Positions 1 through 7,095 of a stretch of DNA of 44,718 bases are shown here, piece by piece (position 1 is the first letter of the stretch; every line of letters starts with the position of its first letter). The position numbers and the translations under genes are program-made. Under the pieces are notes generated by a model. That model had not been told where the DNA came from, searched no databases, and saw nothing but the letters and a program-made list of their open reading frames with translations. Origin of the DNA: Cytophagales bacterium (GTDB taxonomy: Bacteria; Bacteroidota; Bacteroidia; Cytophagales; Microscillaceae); the NCBI GenBank assembly GCA_013297825.1, contig JAAFIN010000009.1:1-44718 (forward strand), read 5' to 3'.

Positions 1-17
1 TTTATCAATTTATTTAT

Positions 18-80
18 ACTTTCCCCTGATACCTTTTCCCTGATACCTGACTACTTTCCCCTGATACCTTTCCCCTTACA
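18..80. repeat. Heptanucleotide repeat array (CCTGATA / CCTTTCC type)
   Basis: Nine consecutive 7-base units can be read in register: ACTTTCC, CCTGATA, CCTTTTC, CCTGATA, CCTGACT, ACTTTCC, CCTGATA, CCTTTCC, CCTTACA. The last unit overlaps the end of the TetR gene. The same family recurs at 3130-3205, 3963-4074, 6043-6077 and 15228-15318. Confidence 0.85.
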
Positions 81-744
81 ACAATCCAAAAACCAAATGC
101 ACAAGAAAATCCTCTATTTTTTGGCTTGGTTTTTCGCCTAATTTTACATCAGTAAGCGAATGAAAATGTTGTGAAAAATAAATTTGTTGTTGGGAAGTTT
201 CTAAAACTGTACTCGCCAATGCGTGTGAAAATGTATAATCAGGCTTATAGGCTAAAAATAATTTGGAAAATGTATGACAAAGATTTTTGTAAGTTTTAAA
301 AAAACCGTCTTTATTTTCTGTATCAACGCTTTTGGTGTGATAAACTTTTGACGATTCTGCAATGACAATTTTGTGCAAAGTACGTTCATCTATATAATCC
401 ACGCTCATCTCGCCTTTTCCCATATCTACTAATACTTTTAGGGCGATTTTTATTTTTTCTTTGTTGTCAGGAATATTATTGGTGCGATAAGCAATTTGAT
501 AATCAATCCAACCCCAGTACCACGACACCAAATACACCAAAAGATGGTGTTTGCTCTCAAAATATCTATAAATAGAGGCTTCTGTGGATTCAATCGCACC
601 AGCTAATTTTTTAAAAGTAAAAGCCTCAAAACCCAATTCTTCTATTAAAATAATGCTTTGTTGAATAATATTTTTGCCTAAAATGGTGTCTTCTGGATTG
701 CGAATATATATTTTTTCAGGTACGCTTATTTTTATGCTTATCAT
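76..744 (-). CDS. TetR/AcrR-family transcriptional regulator
   Basis: A 222-residue DNA-binding repressor-type protein. The N-terminal TetR helix-turn-helix is clear at about residues 43-62 (TFKKLAGAIESTEASIYRYF), followed by SKHHLL, the usual start of helix 4. The remainder is a helical ligand-binding domain with no recognisable specificity. The length is normal for the family. The ATG at 744 is the first in frame and follows an AT-rich leader that carries repeated ACTATT/AATAGT half-sites, which suggests autoregulation. A perfect hairpin at 821-859 and the tpiA terminator separate it from tpiA. No adjacent efflux or enzyme gene reveals its target. The family call is firm; the ligand and targets are unknown. 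Confidence 0.93.
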   Translation of the reverse strand: MISIKISVPEKIYIRNPEDTILGKNIIQQSIILIEELGFEAFTFKKLAGAIESTEASIYRYFESKHHLLVYLVSWYWGWIDYQIAYRTNNIPDNKEKIKIALKVLVDMGKGEMSVDYIDERTLHKIVIAESSKVYHTKSVDTENKDGFFKTYKNLCHTFSKLFLAYKPDYTFSHALASTVLETSQQQIYFSQHFHSLTDVKLGEKPSQKIEDFLVHLVFGLL

Positions 745-799
745 TTGTAAAACTATTTTTTATTTTTGTATTACTATTGTTTTTAATAGTAAAACTATT
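743..799. promoter_or_regulatory. Candidate TetR operator(s) upstream of the tetR gene
   Basis: Positions 785-799 form a perfect 15-base palindrome, AATAGT-AAA-ACTATT. A second copy with a degenerate left half lies at 743-757 (GTAAAACTATT), exactly 42 bases away (about four helical turns), and further ACTATT/AATAGT inverted pairs lie at 773-790 and 792-816. Size and position fit a TetR autoregulatory operator. Inference only. Confidence 0.45.
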
Positions 800-820
800 T
801 TTTTTTTAAATAGTTTCAAA

Positions 821-859
821 AAAAAACGCATTTTTTTTCAGAAAAAAAATGCGTTTTTT
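821..859. terminator. Perfect hairpin with A/T flanks (bidirectional terminator-like)
   Basis: Arms of 18 bases at 821-838 and 842-859 (AAAAAACGCATTTTTTTT and its complement) are separated by the 3-base loop CAG. It lies between tpiA and the tetR gene, just upstream of the tetR regulatory region, and would stop read-through in either direction. Confidence 0.7.
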
Positions 860-901
860 AGGAATGAAAATTCAATAAATGTTTGAGTTTTGTAATTTTT
901 T

Positions 902-946
902 AAAAAATGGTCAGACCTTCGTAAACTACGGTACAGACCATTTTTT
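902..946 (-). terminator. tpiA terminator
   Basis: AAAAAATGGTC (902-912) pairs with GACCATTTTTT (936-946), with a smaller inner CGTA/TACG stem. It starts 10 bases beyond the tpiA stop codon and ends in a U tract on the minus strand. The A tract on the other side makes it potentially bidirectional. Confidence 0.8.
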
Positions 947-955
947 TGAAAAATA

Positions 956-1723
956 TTAAAAACTTTTTACAATTTCTATAAAATCTCTTGATTTCAATGA
1001 GGCACCACCTATAAGTCCTCCATCTACATCTGTTTGGCTAAACAATTCTTTTGCATTTTGAGGATTACAACTTCCACCATATAATATACTGGTATTTTGG
1101 GCAATATTTTCGCCATATTTTTTTGCAATATGCCCACGAAGATATGCGTGCATTTCTTGTGCTTGTGCAGAAGTAGCGGTTTTGCCTGTTCCTATTGCCC
1201 AAATTGGCTCATAAGCAATTACGATTTTTTGGAAATCAGTTTCTGATAAATGGAAAACGCCCTCTGTGAGCTGTTGAGCTACATATTCCAAATGTGTGCC
1301 TTTCTCACGAATATCAAGTGCTTCACCACAACAAAAAATTGGTGTAATATTATTTGCCAACAAAATATCAGTTTTTTGTGCAAGCATTTGGCTTGTTTCG
1401 CCAAAATACTCACGTCTTTCGCTGTGTCCAATAATAGTGTATTGCACGCCAACTGACGCAAGCATTTCAGCAGAAATTTCACCTGTAAATGCTCCACTTG
1501 CTTTATTATAACAATTTTGCGCACCTAAAAAAAGATTTTTGTTTTCAGGCAAAAGTTTTTTGATAGCAGAAAGGTACAAAAAAGGTGGATTTAAAATGGC
1601 TTTTACGTGTGATGAGGCAGGAATTTCATCTTGAAAAATATTCACAATTTCAGATGCAAGTGCGACAGCATCTTGCCAATTTTTGTTCATTTTCCAGTTG
1701 CCTGCTACTATTTTTTGACGCAT
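956..1723 (-). CDS. tpiA: Triosephosphate isomerase
   Basis: Interconverts dihydroxyacetone phosphate and glyceraldehyde 3-phosphate in glycolysis and gluconeogenesis, in the cytoplasm. The 255-residue protein has the full active site: N9 and K11 in GNWKMNK, H100 in IIGHSERR, catalytic E172 in AYEPIWAIGTGK (loop 6) and the phosphate-binding YGGS and GGLIGGASLK motifs. The reading frame is open for 16 codons further upstream, but the ATG at 1723 (MRQKIVAGNW) fits the family start, and the upstream codons are heptamer-repeat DNA. It is a single gene between its own terminator and a repeat-filled gap before the TerB-like gene. Essentially certain. Confidence 0.98.
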   Translation of the reverse strand: MRQKIVAGNWKMNKNWQDAVALASEIVNIFQDEIPASSHVKAILNPPFLYLSAIKKLLPENKNLFLGAQNCYNKASGAFTGEISAEMLASVGVQYTIIGHSERREYFGETSQMLAQKTDILLANNITPIFCCGEALDIREKGTHLEYVAQQLTEGVFHLSETDFQKIVIAYEPIWAIGTGKTATSAQAQEMHAYLRGHIAKKYGENIAQNTSILYGGSCNPQNAKELFSQTDVDGGLIGGASLKSRDFIEIVKSF

Positions 1724-1731
1724 AATTTTTA

Positions 1732-1946
1732 ATGGTAAATGGTAAATGGTGAATGAAACAGCCAAATTCAATATTGAATAATAAATGATGAATATTGAAT
1801 AATAAATTTTTTATTTGTAAAATTATAATTTCCCAAAATTTTATTTTAATTACTTTAAAATATTTTTAATAAAATTTTATTAATTTTATTCATAATTAAA
1901 AATGGCTGTTTCATTCACCATTCACCATTTACCATTCATCATTATT
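1732..1946. repeat. Inverted pair of CATTNAC heptamer arrays enclosing an AT-rich core
   Basis: The left arm (1731-1763) reads ATGGTAA, ATGGTAA, ATGGTGA, ATGAAAC, then AGCC. The right arm (1904-1946) is the reverse complement type: GGCTGTTT, then CATTCAC, CATTCAC, CATTTAC, CATTCAT, CATTATT. The 140-base core contains a second period-7 family, AATATTG AATAATA AATGATG, repeated at 1770-1786 and 1791-1807. The right arm supplies the stop codon of the TerB-like gene. There are no terminal duplications or ORFs that would make it an IS. Confidence 0.75.
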
Positions 1947-2823
1947 TCGGTTGTGTTCCTTGTTGTAAAAAAGAAGTTAAAAGTCCTTGTAAAAGTGGAT
2001 TTCCACCTGTTACACCTGCGGTAACTTTATTGCCTACCATTTCCGCAATATTGCCAATACCTTTGCCTTCTGCGGTAGCTTGTGCTACTGTTGTAAGCAT
2101 ACCGTTGATAGTTGCAGCACCTGCTTCGCTTGCAAAAAATCCTGCCATCATACCCATTACACCTTCCGCTTTGCCATCTTGCCCTTTGATGGTATTACCC
2201 AAAAATCCGCCAAGCATACCGCCAAGTGTGCCAGCGTTACTACCTTGAGCGTTAGGTTTTGTGTAATTTTGCAAAAGCATATACGCCACACCACCCAAGG
2301 CTGCTGTAATAGTAGTTCCAGCCAAGAAATGTTCCACAGGAATACCAAGTTTTTCAAAAACACCTTTAAGACCGATTTGGTCTAAGAAACTTTTATTCTC
2401 AACACTTGGCGTGCCTGAAGTTTTAGATGCTTCTGAATTTGCACTTTGTACGTATTGCGTAATAGCGTCAAATTGCTCTGCGGTAATACCTAATCCTTGT
2501 GCAATTTGTTTGATGGTAGAAGTTTCTTCTGCACTTAGGTTGCCATCAGCATAACCCAAATTAACCAAGTCAGACACAAGTGCAAATTTGAGGTTGTTAT
2601 CTTTGAATTTATTAAGATGAGCCACCAAATCAGGCGTTGTGGTCATTGCTTGTTTTACTTCGCTTGCACCTGCTTCGCTAAGACCTGCGATTTTAGACAT
2701 TTGTTCTACAAATGCAAGTTCTGAATCGGTGTTGTTGCGGTCAGCAGAAGCAACTGCAGACATAATGATAAGGTAAGATTTTTTGATGTCTTCAGTTTGA
2801 CTTGAGAATTGTTGTGCGTCCAT
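1942..2823 (-). CDS. TerB-like (tellurite-resistance family) protein with Gly-rich C-terminus
   Basis: A 293-residue protein whose N-terminal 130 residues resemble the all-helical TerB/DjlA-type domain, including the acidic metal-site residues D28 and D33 in VASADRNNTDSE and D93, E99, E100 in GYADGNLSAEE. The C-terminal half (from about 165) is rich in Gly, Ala and Met with short hydrophobic stretches (TITAALGGVAYMLL, GGMLGGFLGNTI, GMMAGFFASEAGAA), as in DUF533-like proteins, and may associate with membranes. There is no signal peptide. The ATG at 2823 is the only sensible start. TerB domains are linked to metal and stress responses, but nothing nearby defines a role here. Confidence 0.7.
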   Translation of the reverse strand: MDAQQFSSQTEDIKKSYLIIMSAVASADRNNTDSELAFVEQMSKIAGLSEAGASEVKQAMTTTPDLVAHLNKFKDNNLKFALVSDLVNLGYADGNLSAEETSTIKQIAQGLGITAEQFDAITQYVQSANSEASKTSGTPSVENKSFLDQIGLKGVFEKLGIPVEHFLAGTTITAALGGVAYMLLQNYTKPNAQGSNAGTLGGMLGGFLGNTIKGQDGKAEGVMGMMAGFFASEAGAATINGMLTTVAQATAEGKGIGNIAEMVGNKVTAGVTGGNPLLQGLLTSFLQQGTQPK

Positions 2824-3204
2824 TTTGAATAGATTTTGGTTTTATTTAAAAAATAAAGATTTTTTGAAATGTAAATTTTGGTAAAAAAAATTTTAATTGC
2901 AAAAATACAAGTTAAAAATAAGAGTTAAAAATAAAAATTAAAAATAGGATTTTGTATTTTTAGTGATAGTTGATTAGGAATGAATTAAAAATAAAATGAA
3001 TACTTTTAAAAATAGGCATAAATGCCTATTCTATACATATTTTTGTATTTTTATGTATAACACAGGCATTTATGCCTGTGAAATGTCAGCAGAATTTGCT
3101 CATTCCTTATTTGGCTTTTTTGTATTTTTCCTGATACCTGATTACTGACCACTTTTTACCATTGCTTTTTCCTGATACCTGATTACTGACAACTTTCCAC
3201 CTAA
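2824..3204. other. Intergenic region: candidate promoter, palindrome doublet, heptamer repeats
   Basis: No gene is seen. On the minus strand TATTTTTG (2900-2907) matches the Bacteroidota -7 motif for the TerB-like gene, but I see no good -33 element. The middle holds a pair of palindromes (3011-3079) and the right end holds heptamer repeats running into the stop codon of the DUF6090-like gene. Confidence 0.5.
3011..3079. repeat. REPIN-like palindrome doublet (GGCATAAATGCC type), intact copy
   Basis: Palindrome AATAGGCATAAATGCCTATT (3011-3030) and palindrome ACAGGCATTTATGCCTGT (3062-3079) face each other across a spacer whose ends are also inverted (TATACATA 3033-3040, TATGTATA 3052-3059). 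It is the uninterrupted counterpart of the copy at 8617-8826. Confidence 0.8.
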
Positions 3205-3205
3205 T
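3130..3205. repeat. Heptanucleotide repeat array (CCTGATA / ACTGACC type)
   Basis: Units CCTGATA, CCTGATT, ACTGACC, ACTTTTT and again CCTGATA, CCTGATT, ACTGACA, ACTTTCC lie in register; the array ends at the stop codon of the DUF6090-like gene. Confidence 0.8.
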
Positions 3206-3948
3206 TATTCCTTATAAGTTTCTTTTATTCTGTCAATAATTTTTTGCATTTTTTTTACGCAATTTTCGTATCTTTCCAATATTTCATCTGTACTTGCTAA
3301 TTTTTGTGCCAAATAAACCATATTATCTCTACTAACCACTTCTTTTATATTGGAAGTAGAATCTGTAACTCTGATACGATTTTCATTGAGATAATTTATG
3401 AATTTTTGTTTAGTTTCTATGTATCCATTTGTACTCATAAGCAATGAACGTAAATCTTCTTGGTAAAAATTCACAATATCATTCTGCAATTCATAATCTG
3501 AAATATTACCCAATTTTCCTGCGGATTTAAAACCTTCATAACGTCCATCATTAGTCAAAAGCCCCACAAAATTAAAAAGTCCTTCTTGATTTTTTCTAAT
3601 GCTATCTCTTGAGGCAATTTCACCTTTTTTGAGGCTTGAAATGTATCTAAAGGTTTTGCCTTGATTTACATAACCAATCATATCATCTCGTATTTCCAAT
3701 ATATCTCTTTCAAAATCCTTTTTTAATCCTAAAAGAAATGATTTTACTTCTTTTTGTTGGTTGTAATTGCTTATCATATCATTAAACCACAGCGAAAGCA
3801 TTATGCCAATTACTACAACAGAAACATCAGTAAAAAATTTTAAAATATTTTTTTTTAAATTATTTTCAGGAATATTTTTTTTAATTTTTTTGAATATTTT
3901 TTTTGTTTCAATATCTTTTTCAGGAGATTGATTAGGCGTTTCTTCCAT
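3205..3948 (-). CDS. DUF6090-like membrane protein
   Basis: A 247-residue protein with a lysine-rich cytoplasmic N-terminus, one transmembrane segment at about residues 38-55 (FFTDVSVVVIGIMLSLWF) and a long helical, charged C-terminal domain. The VVIGIML-x-L-W-x-N-D segment followed by a helical region is typical of the Bacteroidota DUF6090 family, whose function is unknown. The start ATG at 3948 is followed upstream by the 14-base repeat array, so its leader and promoter region are repeat DNA. It is probably transcribed separately from or loosely behind mazG (136 bases away). Family call by pattern recognition; no function is proposed. Confidence 0.6.
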   Translation of the reverse strand: MEETPNQSPEKDIETKKIFKKIKKNIPENNLKKNILKFFTDVSVVVIGIMLSLWFNDMISNYNQQKEVKSFLLGLKKDFERDILEIRDDMIGYVNQGKTFRYISSLKKGEIASRDSIRKNQEGLFNFVGLLTNDGRYEGFKSAGKLGNISDYELQNDIVNFYQEDLRSLLMSTNGYIETKQKFINYLNENRIRVTDSTSNIKEVVSRDNMVYLAQKLASTDEILERYENCVKKMQKIIDRIKETYKE

Positions 3949-3962
3949 AATATTAAGGAAAA

Positions 3963-4074
3963 AGGTGTCAGGAAAGAGGTGTCAGGAAAAAGGTGTCAGG
4001 AAAAAGGTGTCAGGAAAAAGGTGTCAGGAAAAAAGTGTCAGGAAAAAGGTGTCAGGAAAAAGGTGTCAGGAAAG
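3963..4074. repeat. Tandem array of eight 14-base units (AGGTGTCAGGAAAA)
   Basis: GTGTCA occurs at 3965, 3979, 3993, 4007, 4021, 4035, 4049 and 4063, always 14 bases apart, in units AGGTGTC + AGGAAAA with single-base variants. It sits between the mazG stop and the start of the DUF6090-like gene, in the leader of the latter. It reads as an open frame (KGVRKEVSGK-like), which is an artefact of the period. Confidence 0.95.
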
Positions 4075-4084
4075 GTAAAAATAC

Positions 4085-4858
4085 TTAATTTTTCTTTGCT
4101 TCTTGCCAAAAAAATTCCATTTCAGCAAGTGAAAGTTCTGTAATATTTTTTTGTTGTTCTTGAGCTTTTTGCTCTATGTATTGAAATCTGTTAATAAATT
4201 TTTGGGTGGTTTTCAAAAGGGCATTTTCAGGATTGATATTCATAAAACGTGCATAATTGACCAAAGCAAAAAGTATATCACCAAATTCTTCTTCTGCTTT
4301 TTCGGTGTCATTATTTGTGATTTCTTGTTTAAATTCTGCAATTTCTTCCTCTACTTTTTCCCAAACCTGCACAGGATTATCCCAATCAAAACCCACACCT
4401 CTTGCTTTTTCTTGCACACGTGTAGCTTTGACAAGCGAAGGCAAAGAGGCAGGAACACCACCCAACACAGATTTATTGCCTTCTTTAAGTTTTAATTTTT
4501 CCCAATTTTCCTTTACTTGTTGTTCATTTTCTACTTTTACATCACCATAAATATGTGGGTGTCGTGCAATCAATTTATCACAAATACCATTTAAGACATC
4601 AGCAATATCAAAAAGATTGGTTTCTGATGCGATTTTGGCATAAAAAACCAAATGAAGCATAATATCACCTATTTCCTTTTTGACTTCATTGGTATCATTT
4701 TTAATAATTGCATCAGCAAGCTCACAAGTTTCTTCCAATGTAAGCGGACTAAGACTTTGCATAGTTTGCTTTTTGTCCCAAGGGCATTGCTCACGCAATT
4801 CGTCCATAATGGTTAATAGACGTTCAAAAGCATCTTTTTTTTGTGTGATGTTATTCAA
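4085..4858 (-). CDS. mazG: Nucleoside triphosphate pyrophosphohydrolase MazG
   Basis: A cytoplasmic house-cleaning enzyme that hydrolyses (d)NTPs to NMP and pyrophosphate. The 257-residue protein has the tandem MazG fold: N-domain metal residues E42, E43, E46 (LEETCEL) with E62 and D65 (EIGD), and C-domain VEEEIAEF (170-177) with E191 and D194 (EFGD). CPWDKKQT and LPSLVKATRVQEKARGVGFDW are signature stretches. The start is TTG at 4858 (MNNITQKKDAFERLLTIM), which lines up with the start of E. coli MazG; the next Met would cut into the first helix. Upstream towards efp lie AAGTTC-type heptamers and a hairpin. The function is firm from the motifs. Confidence 0.95.
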   Translation of the reverse strand: MNNITQKKDAFERLLTIMDELREQCPWDKKQTMQSLSPLTLEETCELADAIIKNDTNEVKKEIGDIMLHLVFYAKIASETNLFDIADVLNGICDKLIARHPHIYGDVKVENEQQVKENWEKLKLKEGNKSVLGGVPASLPSLVKATRVQEKARGVGFDWDNPVQVWEKVEEEIAEFKQEITNNDTEKAEEEFGDILFALVNYARFMNINPENALLKTTQKFINRFQYIEQKAQEQQKNITELSLAEMEFFWQEAKKN

Positions 4859-4860
4859 GT

Positions 4861-4927
4861 TTAAAAAAGTTCAAAGTTTAAGGTTCAAAAAGTTTAAGGT
4901 TCAAAAAGTTCAAGGTTCAAAGTTTAA
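4861..4927. repeat. Heptanucleotide repeat array (TTAAACT / TTGAACC type)
   Basis: Read on the minus strand: TTAAACT, TTGAACC, TTGAACT and so on, with two 2-base slips. It directly precedes the TTG start of mazG. Confidence 0.75.
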
Positions 4928-4931
4928 AGGC

Positions 4932-4977
4932 AAAACAGCCAGATTCTTTCAGAATGACAAAAGGCTTTTGGCTGTTT
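4932..4977 (-). terminator. Hairpin downstream of efp
   Basis: ACAGCCA (4935-4941) pairs with TGGCTGT (4969-4975), enclosing a smaller ATTCT/AGAAT stem. On the minus strand it is followed by TTTTG, so it could be a weak efp terminator. The ACAGCCA/TGGCTGT stem recurs at 34861-34887 and one arm (TTGGCTGTTTC) heads several heptamer arrays. Confidence 0.5.
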
Positions 4978-5012
4978 CATTCCTAATTCATAATTCCTAA
5001 TTCACAATTATT
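4978..5012. repeat. Heptanucleotide repeat array (AATTCAT type)
   Basis: CATTCCT, AATTCAT, AATTCCT, AATTCAC, AATTATT in exact register; the last unit contains the efp stop codon. Confidence 0.85.
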
Positions 5013-5571
5013 TCACCCTTTCCATATAAGAAAAAGTACGTGTATCAACTTTTATTTTTTGCCCATTATCAATAAACAAAGGTACTTTTATCTCTGCACC
5101 TGTTTCCAAAGTAGCAGGTTTTAATGTATTTGTAGCAGTATCACCTCTAATACCTGGTTCGGTATAAGTAACTTCCAATTCAACCACGTGAGGAGCTTCT
5201 GCAAATACAACAGTTTCATTAGAATCAAAACCTGCTGACACCATCATACCTTCTTTGATAAATACAAGTGCTTCGCCAAAAAGTGTTGCATCAATGGGTG
5301 TTTGTTCATAATTTTCATTATCCATACAAACAAGTGCTTCACCTTCACGATAAAGGTATTGCAATTCACGCAATTCAACCCTTTCCAAATCAATGCTTGC
5401 ACCAGATTTAAAACGAGTTTGAATAAGTTTGCCTGTGCGTATATTACGAAGTTTTACGTGATAAAATGCAGGAGCTTTGTTAGGAGTGATGTGTTCCCAT
5501 TCCATTACTTGCCCAAGTTCGCCATCTATACGCACAAAAGCACCCCTTGAAAGGTCAGAAGTAGTTGCCAT
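5008..5571 (-). CDS. efp: Translation elongation factor P
   Basis: EF-P binds between the P and E sites of ribosomes stalled on polyproline and speeds peptide bond formation. The 187-residue protein has the three-barrel EF-P layout: the KOW-like N-domain, the central domain, and the C-domain ending GIRGDTATNTLKPATLETGAEIKVPLF and VDTRTFSYMERVK. The loop that carries the modified residue reads HITPNKAPAF: the tip lysine (K32) is kept, but the usual PGKG surround is replaced by PNKA. No modification gene (epmA/epmB, earP, ymfI) is in the window. A candidate -7 motif TACCTTTG lies at 5636-5643 directly behind a terminator. The assignment is firm. Confidence 0.96.
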   Translation of the reverse strand: MATTSDLSRGAFVRIDGELGQVMEWEHITPNKAPAFYHVKLRNIRTGKLIQTRFKSGASIDLERVELRELQYLYREGEALVCMDNENYEQTPIDATLFGEALVFIKEGMMVSAGFDSNETVVFAEAPHVVELEVTYTEPGIRGDTATNTLKPATLETGAEIKVPLFIDNGQKIKVDTRTFSYMERVK

Positions 5572-5635
5572 AACAATCTAAAATATGGTTATTTATTTAT
5601 TTTTGTTTAATTTTTTTAATTTTTAAAAATTTTTG

Positions 5636-5643
5636 CAAAGGTA
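5636..5643 (-). promoter_or_regulatory. Candidate -7 element of the efp promoter
   Basis: TACCTTTG on the minus strand matches the Bacteroidota -7 consensus TAnnTTTG, 65 bases before the efp start. The -33 region overlaps the T tract of the terminator at 5656-5689 and is not a clear match. Confidence 0.45.
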
Positions 5644-5655
5644 CTAAAAAAAACG

Positions 5656-5689
5656 AAAAAACCTTTTTCCAGTAGAAAAAGGTTTTTTT
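5656..5689 (-). terminator. Intrinsic terminator ahead of the efp promoter
   Basis: A 14-base perfect stem (AAAAAACCTTTTTC and complement) with a 5-base loop CAGTA, followed on the minus strand by two T runs. It would insulate efp from transcription arriving from the glucan locus. Confidence 0.75.
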
Positions 5690-5973
5690 AGTTTTTCTTC
5701 AATTAACTATGCATTAAGTTTTAATCTCATGTATTTTCTTTAATAACCAATTTTAAGCCAATCATCAAAAAGCATTGATTATCAATAGGTTACATTTTTA
5801 ATTATTCTAAAAAATTCCCAAAATGAGATAGTTTTTTTATTTTTGGAGAAAGCTATTAGGTTATTTTAATACCTTATTAGCCAAAGAAGCAATATAAATA
5901 AGGCTTTTCTTAGAAACAATCTGTACCACATTTCTACTTGGGAACAAGATTAAAATAACTTCGCCTTTTTATT

Positions 5974-6020
5974 CCCCACGTTTCACGTGGGGTTACTATT
6001 GTTAAACCCTTTCAGGGTTT
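5974..6020. repeat. Two adjacent REP-like palindromes
   Basis: CCCCACG-TTTCA-CGTGGGG at 5974-5992 and AAACCC-TTTCA-GGGTTT at 6004-6020 share the loop TTTCA. The first recurs exactly at 22773-22791. Confidence 0.75.
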
Positions 6021-6042
6021 TATAAGATGAATTTATTTAATT

Positions 6043-6077
6043 CCTTTTCCTTACACCTTTCCACTTATACCTTTTTC
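6043..6077. repeat. Heptanucleotide array overlapping the 3' end of the GH17 gene
   Basis: CCTTTTC, CTTACAC, CTTTCCA, CTTATAC, CTTTTTC in register. The array supplies the stop codon and last codons (KKV-stop) of the gene. Confidence 0.65.
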
Positions 6078-6964
6078 AAGTTTTCATTTTTATCCCAAAT
6101 TCCCCAATACGCTCCAACGATACCTTCTGCACCTGTTTTCCAAGATTCATCAAAAGACGAAAAATAAAACATTGGTATATTGTCTTGGGAAGTCCAAAGT
6201 TGGGTATTGATAAAATAATCTCTTGCATTTTTGGGTGAAGGAATAGCCCCTTCTAAGGTTTCGCCTTGACTTGCCCAACCTGTTTCGGTGATGATAACTT
6301 CTTTGCCATTTCCTGCTTTTTTGGCTTGTTGGTACATTTCTTTGATATAATCTAATGAATTTTCAAAGGAACAACCTTCCCAAAAAGGATAACAATTACA
6401 CAAAATCACATCACAAAGTTCTGTTATTTGTGGTCTTTGCGAAAATTCATAATACGCATCTACATAACCCACAGGAACATTAGGAATTTCTGTTTTTACT
6501 TTTTTGATAAAATCAATAAGTTGATTTTCGGTCAAATCTTTTCTATACATTACCTCGTTGCCCACCGCAGCAATATCCACAAAACCATCTTTGGCTAATT
6601 GGAGCAATCCAGCTATTTCTCTTTGGTTTATTTCGTTATCTTTGCCAAGCCACGCACCTACTAAGGTTTTTATGCCCATTTCTTTGGCAATTTTTGGGAT
6701 AAATTCGTTGCCTTCTGTGCAGGAAAAAGAGCGAATCCATTTGGTATGAGGTTTTAGGATTTCCATACGCCTTCTGACTTGTGCCTCTGAAATAATATCA
6801 CCAGGCTTTTGTCCGTCTTCGTACAAACTGAAACAAAAACCGTGTACGCCATTTTGTAAAATTTCTGCAAAGGTATTTTGTAAAATTTCTTCTGATTTAT
6901 TTGCGGTAAAGCTAAATGCGTTTTGAGCGTTTAAGGAATTGAGTTTTTCTTTTTTAAAGGACAT
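6065..6964 (-). CDS. Cytoplasmic GH17 family beta-1,3-glucan-active enzyme
   Basis: A 299-residue GH17 (clan A) TIM-barrel glycosidase. The acid/base is E137 in AAVGNEVMYR and the nucleophile E227 in IITETGWAS; W230 follows as usual. There is no signal peptide or lipobox, so it should act in the cytoplasm on imported oligosaccharides, either trimming beta-1,3-gluco-oligosaccharides or transglycosylating them before phosphorolysis. It is the last gene of the minus-strand glucan cluster, 131 bases after the symporter, with one hairpin repeat and one heptamer array between. The ATG at 6964 lies right at the end of the AATTATG heptamers. GH17 membership is firm; exact specificity is inferred from the neighbourhood. 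Confidence 0.9.
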   Translation of the reverse strand: MSFKKEKLNSLNAQNAFSFTANKSEEILQNTFAEILQNGVHGFCFSLYEDGQKPGDIISEAQVRRRMEILKPHTKWIRSFSCTEGNEFIPKIAKEMGIKTLVGAWLGKDNEINQREIAGLLQLAKDGFVDIAAVGNEVMYRKDLTENQLIDFIKKVKTEIPNVPVGYVDAYYEFSQRPQITELCDVILCNCYPFWEGCSFENSLDYIKEMYQQAKKAGNGKEVIITETGWASQGETLEGAIPSPKNARDYFINTQLWTSQDNIPMFYFSSFDESWKTGAEGIVGAYWGIWDKNENLKKV

Positions 6965-6975
6965 AAGAAAATGTT

Positions 6976-7010
6976 GAATTATGAATTATAAATTATGAAT
7001 TAGGAATATT
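6976..7010. repeat. Heptanucleotide array (GAATTAT type)
   Basis: GAATTAT, GAATTAT, AAATTAT, GAATTAG, GAATATT in register, ending 12 bases before the start codon of the cytoplasmic GH17 gene. Confidence 0.85.
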
Positions 7011-7045
7011 ATTGTAAATAAATAGTTTAAAAAAATCTTAGTAAA

Positions 7046-7078
7046 AACTTTTGGAGGGTTTTAAACCCTCCAAAAGTT
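7046..7078. repeat. 33-base palindrome (GGAGGG/CCCTCC hairpin), copy 1
   Basis: Arms AACTTTTGGAGGGTTT and its complement around one base. This copy lies between the symporter and the cytoplasmic GH17 gene and is inverted relative to the copies at 11701 and 15362, as judged by its flank AAAAATCTTAGTAAA. Confidence 0.92.
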
Positions 7079-7095
7079 AAAATTACGTAAGAAAA

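Larger units (their letters stand above)
5572..6064. other. Intergenic region without a recognisable gene
   Basis: From left to right: efp leader and candidate promoter, a terminator (5656-5689), about 280 AT-rich bases with several imperfect inverted repeats (for example around 5845-5880) but no convincing ORF or known RNA, then two palindromes (5974-5992 and 6004-6020) and a heptamer array. The middle part could be a decayed gene or an uncharacterised RNA; I cannot support either. Confidence 0.4.

Noticed and set aside
3963-4074. CRISPR array
   Set aside because: Units are directly tandem with a 14-base period and no unique spacers; no cas genes are present.
3928-4143. Plus-strand open frame of about 70 codons over the 14-base repeats
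   Set aside because: It is produced by the repeat period and encodes a monotonous KGVRKEVSG-like peptide; it overlaps mazG and the DUF6090-like gene on the other strand.
5690-5970. Small RNA, tRNA or decayed transposase gene in the gap between efp and the GH17 gene
   Set aside because: Only weak inverted repeats and frames broken by stops are seen; no cloverleaf, 6S-like or transposase motif could be supported.
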